A stretch of 36,860 nt of DNA from Deltaproteobacteria bacterium (lineage in GTDB: Bacteria; Myxococcota; JACRCW01): NCBI GenBank assembly GCA_016218805.1, contig JACRCW010000091.1, positions 1 to 36,860 of the forward strand, read 5' to 3'. Both the position numbers and the translations under genes were made by a program. Positions 24,694-31,995 of the stretch are shown here, piece after piece (the first letter of the stretch is position 1; each line of letters starts with the position of its first letter). Below the pieces are notes generated by a model that was given only the letters and a program-made list of their open reading frames with translations, searched no databases and was not told where the DNA came from.

Positions 24694-26025
24694 GTGGACG
24701 GGAACAGCGTTGATCCGCCGATCACGCTCCCGGTGCAAGCCGCGCCGCCGCCGGCGCCCGCCCTGGAATTGATGGGTTTTGGCGTCGCCTTTGGCGACAG
24801 CGTGGTGCTCCACCGCGTGACGCTGGCCGTGCCGCCCGTGGGTGTCACCGTGCTCATGGGCCCCGGTGGCGCCGGAAAATCCACACTGGTCCGCACGCTG
24901 GCCGGCGCCAATGACTCCCAGCCCACGCTGCGCACCTGGGGAAGCGTGCAATACCGGGGCGCCCCCTGGCGTGCTGGTGAGCTTCCGGCCCTGGTTCACC
25001 AGAACGCGCGGCTCATGACGGCGTCCGTGTTTGACAACCTGGCGCTATCCCTGCGGGGCCGGCCGCGCCTCACCCGCCCGCAGCAGCGTGACGCCGTGGT
25101 GGCAGCGTTGGAGCGGTTCCAGATGGGTGAGTTGGCGTCACGCCTGGATGACAGCGTCCTGACCCTGCCGCTGGCGGTGCAGCGCCAGGTTGCGCTGGCC
25201 CGAACCGCGCTGGGTGACCCGGCGCTCCTGTGCGTGGACGAGCCCACCGCGGGCCTGGATGACGACGCCCGGCAACGCATCATTGCGATGATTCTCCGCG
25301 AAGCCGAACAGCGCGCCGTGCTCCTGGTCACCCACCACCAGCGCGAGGCCCGCGCCATGGGCGGCCAGACCGCGCTGCTCGCCGGCGGAGTGCTGCAGGA
25401 ATGTGCCTCCACGCAGGCGTTCTTTGAATCCCCGCAATCGGAAGCCGGCCGGAAATTCGTGGCGTGGGGCAGTTGCGCGGTCCCGGCGCCGGAGGACGCG
25501 CGCGTCCCGCCGCCGGGGGCCTCGGCCGGTTCCGCTGCGCCACGCGGATTCCACTGGATTCGGCGCGGCCTGCTCGCCGGGCTGCCGCGGCCCGGCCTCC
25601 TGTCGGACACGGAGGAGGACCTGGCCGCGCTGGGCGCGTTGGGCATCCGGGTCCTCGTGTGCCTGGAGGAACAGCGCACGGTCCCCGAACCGCTGCTGTC
25701 GCGCGTCGGAATCGTCGGGTTGTTCCTCCCCATCACGGACATGCGCGCCCCGGACGTCGCGGATGCGTGGGGCATGTGTTCGCTCGTCCACCATGAGATG
25801 GCCCGCGGCCACGCCGTCGCCTACCACTGCCGCGCCGGGCTGGGCCGCACGGGAACCCTGCTCGCGGCGCAACTGATCTTCAGCGGACAGACCGCGCTGG
25901 AGGCGCTGGAGGCCGTCCGCCACGTGCAGGCGCGGTTCGTGCAGTCACCCGAGCAGGTGGATTTCCTCTCGGCGTTTGAACGCCATGCCAGGCACAAGAG
26001 CGCCGGGGACACCCGCAACAGTTGA
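24694..26025 (+). CDS. ABC ATPase fused to a dual-specificity/tyrosine phosphatase
   Basis: About 443 residues. The first 260 form an ABC ATPase of the PstB/phosphate-importer type: Walker A GPGGAGKST, Q-loop VHQNARLM, Walker B LLCVDEPTAGLD and H-loop LVTHHQ. The signature LSGGQ is degenerate (LPLAVQRQVALAR), so ATP-driven dimerisation may be altered. After a Pro/Ala linker comes a cysteine phosphatase domain with the P-loop HCRAGLGRTG (Cys and Arg intact) and a possible general acid in ITDMRAPD. No permease gene is adjacent, so transport is unlikely and a signalling role is more plausible. GTG 24694 has GGAAG five bases upstream; ATG 24676 is the alternative. The roadblock-like gene follows by 40 bases. 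Confidence 0.85.
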   Translation: MDGNSVDPPITLPVQAAPPPAPALELMGFGVAFGDSVVLHRVTLAVPPVGVTVLMGPGGAGKSTLVRTLAGANDSQPTLRTWGSVQYRGAPWRAGELPALVHQNARLMTASVFDNLALSLRGRPRLTRPQQRDAVVAALERFQMGELASRLDDSVLTLPLAVQRQVALARTALGDPALLCVDEPTAGLDDDARQRIIAMILREAEQRAVLLVTHHQREARAMGGQTALLAGGVLQECASTQAFFESPQSEAGRKFVAWGSCAVPAPEDARVPPPGASAGSAAPRGFHWIRRGLLAGLPRPGLLSDTEEDLAALGALGIRVLVCLEEQRTVPEPLLSRVGIVGLFLPITDMRAPDVADAWGMCSLVHHEMARGHAVAYHCRAGLGRTGTLLAAQLIFSGQTALEALEAVRHVQARFVQSPEQVDFLSAFERHARHKSAGDTRNS

Positions 26026-26065
26026 TACGCACTGGGACAACACCCCCACACACAAGGACACCATC

Positions 26066-26470
26066 ATGTCTCTCGAGAAGGCTCTCAATGCATCCATGCC
26101 CGGTATTCCTGAATGCCTCGCCGCGGGCTACGTCGACATGAGCACCGGAATGCTGCTGGCCGTGAAAACGGTGGATTCACACCCTGCTGAAGTGCTGGAC
26201 CTGGTGGCCGCAGCCACCGCGGACATGTTCCAGGGCACCAACGTCAGCGCCATTGAGCGGATGTTCAAGCGTTCGCGCGGCCTCCCGGACGACGGGCACC
26301 ACTATTTCCAGGAAATGATTGTCAACAGCGACAATCTGGTCCACATGTTCCTGCGCGGGAAGAAACACGACAACCACGCGCTGATCTTCGTGTGCCGCAA
26401 CACCGCCAACATCGGCATGATCATCAGCAAGTCCCGGCTGGCGCTTCCCACCATCGAAGCGGCACTCTGA
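26066..26470 (+). CDS. Roadblock/LC7-like small protein
   Basis: A 134-residue protein with a roadblock-like layout: helix (LEKALNASMPGIPECLA), hairpin AGYVDMSTGMLLAVKTVD, helix (EVLDLVAAATADMFQG), a middle basic segment (AIERMFKRSRG), then strands FQEMIVNSDNLVHMFLRG and HALIFVCRNTANIGMIISKSRLAL. This is less typical than the proteins encoded at 10532 and 16549 and could be a distinct subfamily. ATG 26066 follows AAGGA with a seven-base gap. It is co-directional with the ABC-phosphatase gene and ends before a strong hairpin. Confidence 0.78.
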   Translation: MSLEKALNASMPGIPECLAAGYVDMSTGMLLAVKTVDSHPAEVLDLVAAATADMFQGTNVSAIERMFKRSRGLPDDGHHYFQEMIVNSDNLVHMFLRGKKHDNHALIFVCRNTANIGMIISKSRLALPTIEAAL

Positions 26471-26491
26471 TTCCCTGACAACGCGCACTGC

Positions 26492-26523
26492 GCAGTACCG
26501 CCCCGCGCCTGGGGCGGTGCTGC
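26492..26523. terminator. Strong hairpin between convergent genes
   Basis: Stem ACCGCCCC (26497-26504), loop GCGCCT, stem GGGGCGGT (26511-26518), extended by GCAG / CTGC after one unpaired base. There is no long U tract. It lies between the roadblock-like gene (plus) and the PAS-HD-GYP gene (minus), so it could end both transcripts. Confidence 0.6.
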
Positions 26524-26557
26524 GTACTGGCACACCCTGCCAAATCGCGCCTCCCAG

Positions 26558-28177
26558 TCAGCGCAGTTCGTCCAGCGTGAAGGTGAACCGGCCCGCGTAC
26601 TTCCGCCGCTGCGGAACAAACATCGCAATGGGATCGGGATACGCCTCAATTGCGTGAACGCGCTCCCGCACGTGGATGCGCAGGATCTCCCGGAACCGCT
26701 GTTCGCTGAGCAGGCCCCAACTCACCAGCACCTCGCCCAGGTTGCGGCCCTCCCGGCGGCATTCCTGCACCACGTGCCCAACCTCCGCCGGCGGAAGCCC
26801 CTCTTCCAGCAGCCGGTCCGTCAGGACGCCCCGCACACACGTTGCGTGCGCCCACGCCACCCGGCCCTGGAACACGTAGATGCGCCCCACATCCTTGGCG
26901 CTGCGCACCACCACTTCGCCACCGTGCGCGTTCTCCATGGCCTCCGCCAACACGCGCCGCACCACCGCGCCGCCCGGCTGGGCCGGCGGAGGGAGCGGCG
27001 CGCGGTCCGGGGCCGGCGCAGGCGCCGCCGGGCGCTGGACGCCGCTGGCCTCAATGGCGGCGGTGCCCGGCGGATCACCCAGCTGGCGGTGCAACTCAAC
27101 AAACGCCCCCCGCATGGAGCCCAGCGCCTCCACCGCAAGCGGACTGAACTGGGCCCCGGCGCGTGCCGTGATCCACGCAAACGCCTCGTCCACGCTGGCC
27201 GCCTTCTTGTACGGCCGCTCGCTCGTCAGCGCGTCAAAGACGTCCGCCACAATGGCCAACTGCGCGTGGACGGGGATGGCGTCACGCACGGCGCCATGGG
27301 GATAGCCCGTTCCGTCCCACGCTTCATGGTGGTGGAGCACAATGTCGCGCGCCACGCGGAGGAACACGGACTCCGGTTGCACAGCCAGCACACGGTCAAT
27401 GATGTCCGCGCCCAGGCGGGGGTGCTGCCGCATGACCGCCTGTTCAGCTTCATCCAGGCGCCCGGGCTTGAGGAGGATGGCGTCGGGGATGCCCACCTTG
27501 CCAATGTCATGCAGCATGGCGCACCGGCCAATGACGTCGGGAGGCGGCAGCCACTCCGGCAGCGCTCCCGCGCGCTGCTCCTTCGTCCACCGCGCCAGGT
27601 GCGCCGTGTACGCCTCAATGCGCTGCAGGTGACGCCCCGTGGTCCGGTCGCGCTGCTCAGCCAGGCTGGCCAGCGCCAGGATGGTGCTGTCCCGCGCCTC
27701 GGTGGCCTGGCGCGCCAGCTGCGAAAGCCGCTCTTCCATCTGGTGGTCCAGCGTGACATCCCGCATCGTTGCCAGGATGTAGCCGGGGTTTGTTGACGTG
27801 GCGTTGACCTTCACCAGCGACAGGTCCGCGTGAAACAGTGAGCCATCCGCGCGCCGGTTCACCAGCCGTCCGCGGTACCTCCCGCATGACCCCAGCGCGT
27901 CCCACAGTGCACGGATGGCCTCCGCGCTCGTCTGGTTGGACCGCAGCAGTGAGGGCTTGCGCCCGACGAGGTCTTGGAGCGCATAGCCGGTGAGGTCACA
28001 GTACGCCCGGTTGGCCCACTGGAATGTGCTGTCGCAATCCGTGACCGCCACGGCGGCGTCCACGTGTTCAAACACCTGCCAGAACTCCGTGAGGCCCGGC
28101 AGCGCAGCGAACTGCCGGCCTGCCAAGGTCTGGCGGTGGGATGCATCCTGCTTGTCAACCATGTGGTCTGGCTCCAT
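26558..28177 (-). CDS. PAS / HD-GYP phosphodiesterase with DUF4388-like C-terminus
   Basis: About 539 residues. PAS (about 28-145) with TFQWANRAYCDLTGY and a GYILATMRDVT ending. HD-GYP (about 165-355) with MLHDIGKVG (H223-D224), H252, LHHHEAWDGTGYP and AIVADVFDALTS: the full catalytic set for c-di-GMP hydrolysis. A Pro-rich linker (380-402) is followed by a domain with EVVVRSAKDVGRIYVFQGRV and LGEVLVSWGLLSEQRFREIL, which resembles DUF4388/PATAN-type regions. ATG 28177 and ATG 28162 (GGAG nine bases upstream) are both possible starts. It is convergent with the roadblock-like gene and divergent from the YkgJ gene. No membrane segments. Confidence 0.9.
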   Translation of the reverse strand: MEPDHMVDKQDASHRQTLAGRQFAALPGLTEFWQVFEHVDAAVAVTDCDSTFQWANRAYCDLTGYALQDLVGRKPSLLRSNQTSAEAIRALWDALGSCGRYRGRLVNRRADGSLFHADLSLVKVNATSTNPGYILATMRDVTLDHQMEERLSQLARQATEARDSTILALASLAEQRDRTTGRHLQRIEAYTAHLARWTKEQRAGALPEWLPPPDVIGRCAMLHDIGKVGIPDAILLKPGRLDEAEQAVMRQHPRLGADIIDRVLAVQPESVFLRVARDIVLHHHEAWDGTGYPHGAVRDAIPVHAQLAIVADVFDALTSERPYKKAASVDEAFAWITARAGAQFSPLAVEALGSMRGAFVELHRQLGDPPGTAAIEASGVQRPAAPAPAPDRAPLPPPAQPGGAVVRRVLAEAMENAHGGEVVVRSAKDVGRIYVFQGRVAWAHATCVRGVLTDRLLEEGLPPAEVGHVVQECRREGRNLGEVLVSWGLLSEQRFREILRIHVRERVHAIEAYPDPIAMFVPQRRKYAGRFTFTLDELR

Positions 28178-28242
28178 CGCTACGCCCCGCGTCCTCCCCG
28201 CCGGCGGTACCCCTTCCAAGTCGCGTGCCGGCCCTGCGGTGA

Positions 28243-28258
28243 AGGCATGCCGGGTGCA
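28243..28258 (+). promoter_or_regulatory. Candidate sigma-54 promoter, YkgJ-family gene
   Basis: AGGCATGCCGGGTGCA shares the GGCATG-N5-TGCA pattern of the che promoter at 1002, with GG (28244-28245) ten bases from GC (28256-28257). The start near 28269 leaves a 12-base leader holding the GGGGAGG ribosome site (28270-28276) before ATG 28281. No palindrome of the shared type was found upstream. Confidence 0.5.
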
Positions 28259-28280
28259 GCGCTCGGAGCGGGGAGGCCGG

Positions 28281-28646
28281 ATGGCGGACACCTACCTGGA
28301 CTGCGAGGAGGGCCGGCGGTTGGGCTGTGCCACCTTCTGCTGCCGGCTCATTGTCCGCCTGGAAGAACACGAGCGGCCGCTCGCCGCGCCGGGACAGCCA
28401 CGCAAGAGCTGTGTGGACAAGGACCCGGTGGATGGCCTGTGCATCCACCTGGACCGCACCACCCACCGCTGTCTCATCTGGGAACAGCGCCCCGCCGTTT
28501 GTCGCACTTACGAGTGCAACACCGATCCGCTCCTGCAGGTGGTGCTTCGCGAGGGATTCAGCGGATTGCGCGCACTGGTCACCTCCAGGCTGCGCGTCCC
28601 GCTGGCGGACTGGCGCACCATTCCGCGCCGGCCGCCGCCGTCCTGA
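28281..28646 (+). CDS. YkgJ-family cysteine-cluster protein
   Basis: A 121-residue protein with the cysteine layout of the YkgJ/CxxCxxCC family (predicted zinc or iron chelators): LDCEEGRRLGCATFCCRL near the N-terminus and CIHLDRTTHRCLIWEQRPAVCRTYEC-type cysteines at about 54-79, where RPAVCR is the classic motif. Family function is poorly known; some members are linked to flagellin modification or metal handling. ATG 28281 has a strong GGGGAGG site. It is convergent with the CDGSH gene. Confidence 0.85.
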   Translation: MADTYLDCEEGRRLGCATFCCRLIVRLEEHERPLAAPGQPRKSCVDKDPVDGLCIHLDRTTHRCLIWEQRPAVCRTYECNTDPLLQVVLREGFSGLRALVTSRLRVPLADWRTIPRRPPPS

Positions 28647-28685
28647 AGAGACGGTGTGGGGCCCTTGGCGGTCCATGCCACCTCT

Positions 28686-28901
28686 TCACTCCACCTCCGG
28701 CTCCGCCGGCGGAGGCGCCTCAAAACCGGTACGGTTGTGCGATCCGTCGCACAGCGGGCGCACGCGCGTTGCGCCGCACCGGCACAGCAGCACGCGCTGG
28801 CGGCCCGCTGTCTCCACCGGCCGCCCATCCAGATCAACCAGGTCAATGTCGCCCTCAACCACCAGGGGGCCCCGTGCCCGGGGCGAAATGCGGACTTTCA
28901 C
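28686..28901 (-). CDS. CDGSH-type iron-sulfur protein
   Basis: A 71-residue protein with the CDGSH signature LCRCGATRVRPLCDGSHNRTG, which matches C-x-C-x2-(S/T)-x3-P-x-C-D-G-S-H and should bind a redox-active, pH-labile 2Fe-2S cluster through three Cys and one His. The N-terminal half is a short beta region (KVRISPRARGPLVVEGDIDL), as in small bacterial members. The start GTG 28901 overlaps the stop of the globin gene (GTGA), so it is translated with it. Confidence 0.9.
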   Translation of the reverse strand: MKVRISPRARGPLVVEGDIDLVDLDGRPVETAGRQRVLLCRCGATRVRPLCDGSHNRTGFEAPPPAEPEVE

Positions 28902-29506
28902 CGCGGCACCTCCACACCCGGCGGGGCGGACGCGCCCTGCGCCACACAACCGGCGCAAACGGACCGGCCGGTCCGCACGTGGTAGCGGACGCGCGCGCCG
29001 GGCGGGACCTCGCTGCCACACGCATCACAGAGCATTCCCACCGTCACGTCCACGTCGTCGTAGCCCTCCAGCGGAAGTTCCACGCCACCCAGCTTGCGCG
29101 GCCGCGGCGCCGCCTTCACGATCTGTTTGCGGAACACTTCCTCGGTGGCGCGCCAGCGCCGCACCAGGTGGTCCGCCAGGCCGTGCCGCCGCAGGCACTG
29201 CTCCATGAGCGCCTCGCGGTGGTCAAACAACTCGTCAGAGATCACCATCCAGTGATGCGCGTTGCGCGGGCGGTCACCGAAGTAACACTTCTCCCCGGAG
29301 AAGATCTGCTTGAGAAACGAGTACTGCTTCTCCACGGCGCGTTGCCGGGTCACGCCCTCAAAAAAGTGCGCCAGGCGCGGGTCCGCGTACACGCGCTCAT
29401 AGAAATCCCGCAGGATACGGCCCAGCAGGTCGTTCTCGGCGAGCGCAGCCCACAGCTCGGGGTCGGGCGCCAGGTCTCCGCGCCGCCGCCGGTGTTCGCC
29501 GCTCAT
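28898..29506 (-). CDS. Truncated haemoglobin with C-terminal zinc ribbon
   Basis: A 202-residue protein. Residues about 18-130 are a truncated globin fold: LLGRILRDFYERVYADPRLAHFF, the loop GEKCYFGDRPRNAHHWMVISDELF with a proximal His (84 or 85), then VEKQYSFLKQIF and ADHLVRRWRATEEVF. It should bind haem and O2 or NO. After it comes a four-Cys zinc ribbon (C160-x2-C163 and C184-x2-C187), an uncommon addition that could make it an interaction or sensing protein. The ATG overlaps the stop of the VOC gene upstream and its stop overlaps the CDGSH start. Confidence 0.88.
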   Translation of the reverse strand: MSGEHRRRRGDLAPDPELWAALAENDLLGRILRDFYERVYADPRLAHFFEGVTRQRAVEKQYSFLKQIFSGEKCYFGDRPRNAHHWMVISDELFDHREALMEQCLRRHGLADHLVRRWRATEEVFRKQIVKAAPRPRKLGGVELPLEGYDDVDVTVGMLCDACGSEVPPGARVRYHVRTGRSVCAGCVAQGASAPPGVEVPR

Positions 29507-30156
29507 GCGTCAAACTCCTCGGGGTATGCGGCGGGATCAAACCCGTGCTTTCGCAGCGGCTCAACCACGCGGTGCCGCGTGATGCGCGCGTTGGACAGGA
29601 TGAACGCCCGCACGACGTGGTCACGCTCCACGCGGTGCCCACCGCGGCTGCGGGAGACGTGCTCCGCATTGCGGACCACCTTGCGGCGGGCCAGCGCGCG
29701 GAACAGCGCCGGCACGCTCTGCAACATGCTCTTGAGCAGCGCCTCCGCGTCCGGCTGCCATCCCATCTCCACCGGCAGCTCCGGCACAAACCCGTACTCG
29801 TCCTCGGAGAGATCCCGCTGGAGCGTCACCGTGTTCCCGTCCGGGTCCGCCACAGACGCCAGCAGTTCCAGCGCCGGGGTCCGCATGGGTTCCGCCAGTG
29901 AGCGCGCTCCATGCTCCAACAGGAAGCGGTAGGCCGCCTCCACCTCGCGCACGCCAACACGCACAGCCGCCCGCCGGTCCGGCTGCGTCACCTCCACCAG
30001 TCGCAGCACCACGCTGCCCGTGTCCACGTCGACAAAACCGTCCCCGTGACGCGTGACCGGGAAGCCCAGTGCATCTGAGTAGAACGCGCGCGCGCGGCCC
30101 AGGTCACGCGTGGGCACATCCACGTGTGTCACCCCATAAAAGCTCGGCTTGGCCAT
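29503..30156 (-). CDS. VOC (glyoxalase-fold) protein fused to a PCP_red-like domain
   Basis: About 217 residues. Residues 5-125 are a VOC/glyoxalase-fold module (THVDVPTRDLGRARAFYSD, VVLRLVEV, ASVADPDGNTVTLQ). The C-terminal 85 residues (WQPDAEALLKSMLQSVPALF, RALARRKVVRNAEHVSR, VERDHVVRAFI) match the helical domain found at the end of protochlorophyllide reductase subunits (PCP_red), which occurs in many non-photosynthetic redox proteins. The substrate is unknown. ATG 30156 has no clear ribosome site; GTG 30132 is possible. It is the first gene of the VOC/globin/CDGSH operon, with overlaps at each junction. Confidence 0.82.
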   Translation of the reverse strand: MAKPSFYGVTHVDVPTRDLGRARAFYSDALGFPVTRHGDGFVDVDTGSVVLRLVEVTQPDRRAAVRVGVREVEAAYRFLLEHGARSLAEPMRTPALELLASVADPDGNTVTLQRDLSEDEYGFVPELPVEMGWQPDAEALLKSMLQSVPALFRALARRKVVRNAEHVSRSRGGHRVERDHVVRAFILSNARITRHRVVEPLRKHGFDPAAYPEEFDA

Positions 30157-30168
30157 GCTGCGCATGCC

Positions 30169-30184
30169 TGCACCTGCTGTGCCC
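30169..30184 (-). promoter_or_regulatory. Possible sigma-54 promoter, VOC/globin operon
   Basis: On the minus strand GGGCACAGCAGGTGCA has GG to GC spacing of ten bases with GGCACA and GTGCA boxes. The start would fall near 30158, only two bases before ATG 30156, which is a weakness unless the true start is GTG 30132. Palindrome C lies 39 bases upstream. Confidence 0.4.
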
Positions 30185-30222
30185 GCCCCAGGACTGCCGT
30201 GCCGGCCCCGCGTGGCCGTCTG

Positions 30223-30240
30223 CGTCTCGCGGGCGAGACA
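30223..30240. promoter_or_regulatory. Palindrome C, candidate enhancer site
   Basis: CGTCTCGCGGGCGAGACA: right arm perfect and left arm with one mismatch to TGTCTCG-N4-CGAGACA. Its spacing to the minus-strand promoter (39 bases) equals that of site B to its plus-strand promoter. Confidence 0.55.
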
Positions 30241-30492
30241 ATCCCGTCCCGTGACTGACACGCACCACGCCACCGCTGCGCGCGCCAGCGGCGCACGGGG
30301 CGCACCACGACGACGTTGTGCCCCACGGCCGCGCACCGGTGGCGCTCCCGTCCGGCAAGAAGCGCCCGCCGCCTGAGGCCCAAGCGCGGCCGCCACCGCA
30401 ACCGGGCTTGCGGCAAACGCGGCATTGAGCGAGAAGTCACGGTCCACACGTCCGTTCCCGTGCCGGTCGCGCCCGGCTCTTCGAGGGTACTT

Positions 30493-31974
30493 GTGATTGA
30501 AACCCGGCCAGGCCCCGCGTGGGTCACCAGCGAAAGCGCCGCCGCGCTGAACGCGGCGTGCATCCTGGTTGTGGAGGATGACCCGGTCCAGCGGGACCTG
30601 CTGTCAGACACCTTGCGCGCCGCCGGGTGCGAGGTGGCAACCGCCGCCGACACCGCCCAGGCGGAGGCGCAGCTGCTGGGGGACGAGGCTGCCGGCCCGT
30701 TTGACGCGGTGCTGCTGGACATCATGTTGCCGCGTGAGAGCGGACTGGACCTGCTGGTCCGCCTGCATGCTGCATTGCCCGCGTTGCCCGTGGTCATGCT
30801 GACGGCGCGGGACACCGCCGCTGACGCGGTGTTTGCACTCCGCCATGGAGCGTTTGATTTCCTGGTGAAACCGGCGCGCCAGGAGGAGCTGCTGTTGGTG
30901 CTCCGCAACGCCGTGGAGAAAGCCCGGATGGCGCGGGAACTGGAGGCGCGCCGCGCGCTGACCGGTCCCGTGGTGGAAGAAGGCGAGTTTGTCTTTGCCG
31001 GCCCCGCCATGCGCGGCGTGCTGGCCACGCTGGACCTGGTGGCCGCGTCCAGCGCGCCGGTCCTGCTGCTCGGGGAGAGCGGCACTGGCAAGGACGTGGC
31101 GGCACGCGTGCTGCACCGGCGGAGTCCCCGCCGGAACAAGCCGTTTGTCGCCGTCAACTGCGCTGCCCTGCCGCGTGAGCTGGCGGAGAGTGAATTGTTC
31201 GGCCACCAGCGCGGCGCGTTCACGGGCGCCACCGCGCAACGCGCCGGCCGGTTTGAGGAGGCAGACGGTGGCACGCTGTTTCTTGACGAGGTGGCCGAGC
31301 TGGACCCGCTGATCCAGGCCAAGCTGCTGCGCGTCCTCCAGGAGCGCGAGGTGACGCGCGTCGGCGGTCCCACGGTGCGGGTGGACGTCCGCGTGGTCGC
31401 CGCCACCAACCGTGACCTCATGGCGGAGGTGCGGGCCAACCGGTTCCGCGAGGACCTCTACTACCGCCTTGAGGTCATCAGCCTCCGCATGCCGCCGCTG
31501 CGCGAGCGCGTGGAGGAGATTCCGCTGCTGGCCACCAAGCTGCTGGAGCGCATGGCGGTGCAGGAGCACCAGGCCGCGCGGCACTTGTTGCCGGACGCGG
31601 TGGCGGCCCTGCAGGCGCAACCCTGGCCGGGCAACGTACGCGAACTGGAGAACCTGCTGCGGCGCACCACGCTGTTGCGTCCCGGCGCCAGCATCTCCGC
31701 GGCGGACCTGGCGTGGCCCGCTCCGGGCGCGCCCGGCGCCCGCGCGGTTGACGCCGCCCCGCCCTCCGCGCCCGCCGCTGAGACGGCGCCCGCGGCGGCG
31801 TCCACCCCGCCGCGTGAAGCGTCGCTTTCCTCCGCCGTGGAGGAGCGCGAAGCGGAGGTCATGCTGCAGGCCCTGGCGGACGCGCATGGCAACGTCACCC
31901 AGGCTGCCGCCATGCTGGGAATTGGCCGCGCCACGTTCTACCGCAAGGCCCGGCGCTACCAGCTGCGCTTCTGA
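30493..31974 (+). CDS. NtrC-family sigma-54 activator (canonical response regulator)
   Basis: A 493-residue enhancer-binding protein. The receiver (about 24-140) is intact: VVEDDP, phospho-acceptor D76 (VLLDIMLP), T in MLTARD, K126 (FLVKPA). The AAA+ domain has Walker A GESGTGKD, GAFTGA (241-246), Walker B TLFLDE and NVRELENLL. An Ala/Pro linker of about 45 residues leads to a Fis-type helix-turn-helix (NVTQAAAMLGIGRATFYRKA). GTG 30493 has GAGGG five bases upstream; a longer open frame to 30316 looks non-coding. It is paralogous to the activator at 18249 and shares near-identical GAFTGAT and HTH motifs, so the two may recognise similar sites. Palindrome C lies upstream, allowing autoregulation or control of the divergent operon. 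Confidence 0.93.
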   Translation: MIETRPGPAWVTSESAAALNAACILVVEDDPVQRDLLSDTLRAAGCEVATAADTAQAEAQLLGDEAAGPFDAVLLDIMLPRESGLDLLVRLHAALPALPVVMLTARDTAADAVFALRHGAFDFLVKPARQEELLLVLRNAVEKARMARELEARRALTGPVVEEGEFVFAGPAMRGVLATLDLVAASSAPVLLLGESGTGKDVAARVLHRRSPRRNKPFVAVNCAALPRELAESELFGHQRGAFTGATAQRAGRFEEADGGTLFLDEVAELDPLIQAKLLRVLQEREVTRVGGPTVRVDVRVVAATNRDLMAEVRANRFREDLYYRLEVISLRMPPLRERVEEIPLLATKLLERMAVQEHQAARHLLPDAVAALQAQPWPGNVRELENLLRRTTLLRPGASISAADLAWPAPGAPGARAVDAAPPSAPAAETAPAAASTPPREASLSSAVEEREAEVMLQALADAHGNVTQAAAMLGIGRATFYRKARRYQLRF

Positions 31975-31995
31975 CCGCCCGGCCGTGGACAACAC

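Larger units (their letters stand above)
30157..30492. other. 336-base divergent intergenic region
   Basis: It lies between the VOC operon (minus) and the second sigma-54 activator (plus). I see no convincing gene. It contains palindrome C (30223-30240) and a minus-strand sigma-54-like promoter (30169-30184). No good promoter was found for the plus-strand activator gene. Confidence 0.55.

Noticed and set aside
28216..28230. CGGCACG-CGAC-TTGGA, minus strand, before the PAS-HD-GYP gene
   Set aside because: GG-N10-GG instead of GC; not convincing without transcript data.
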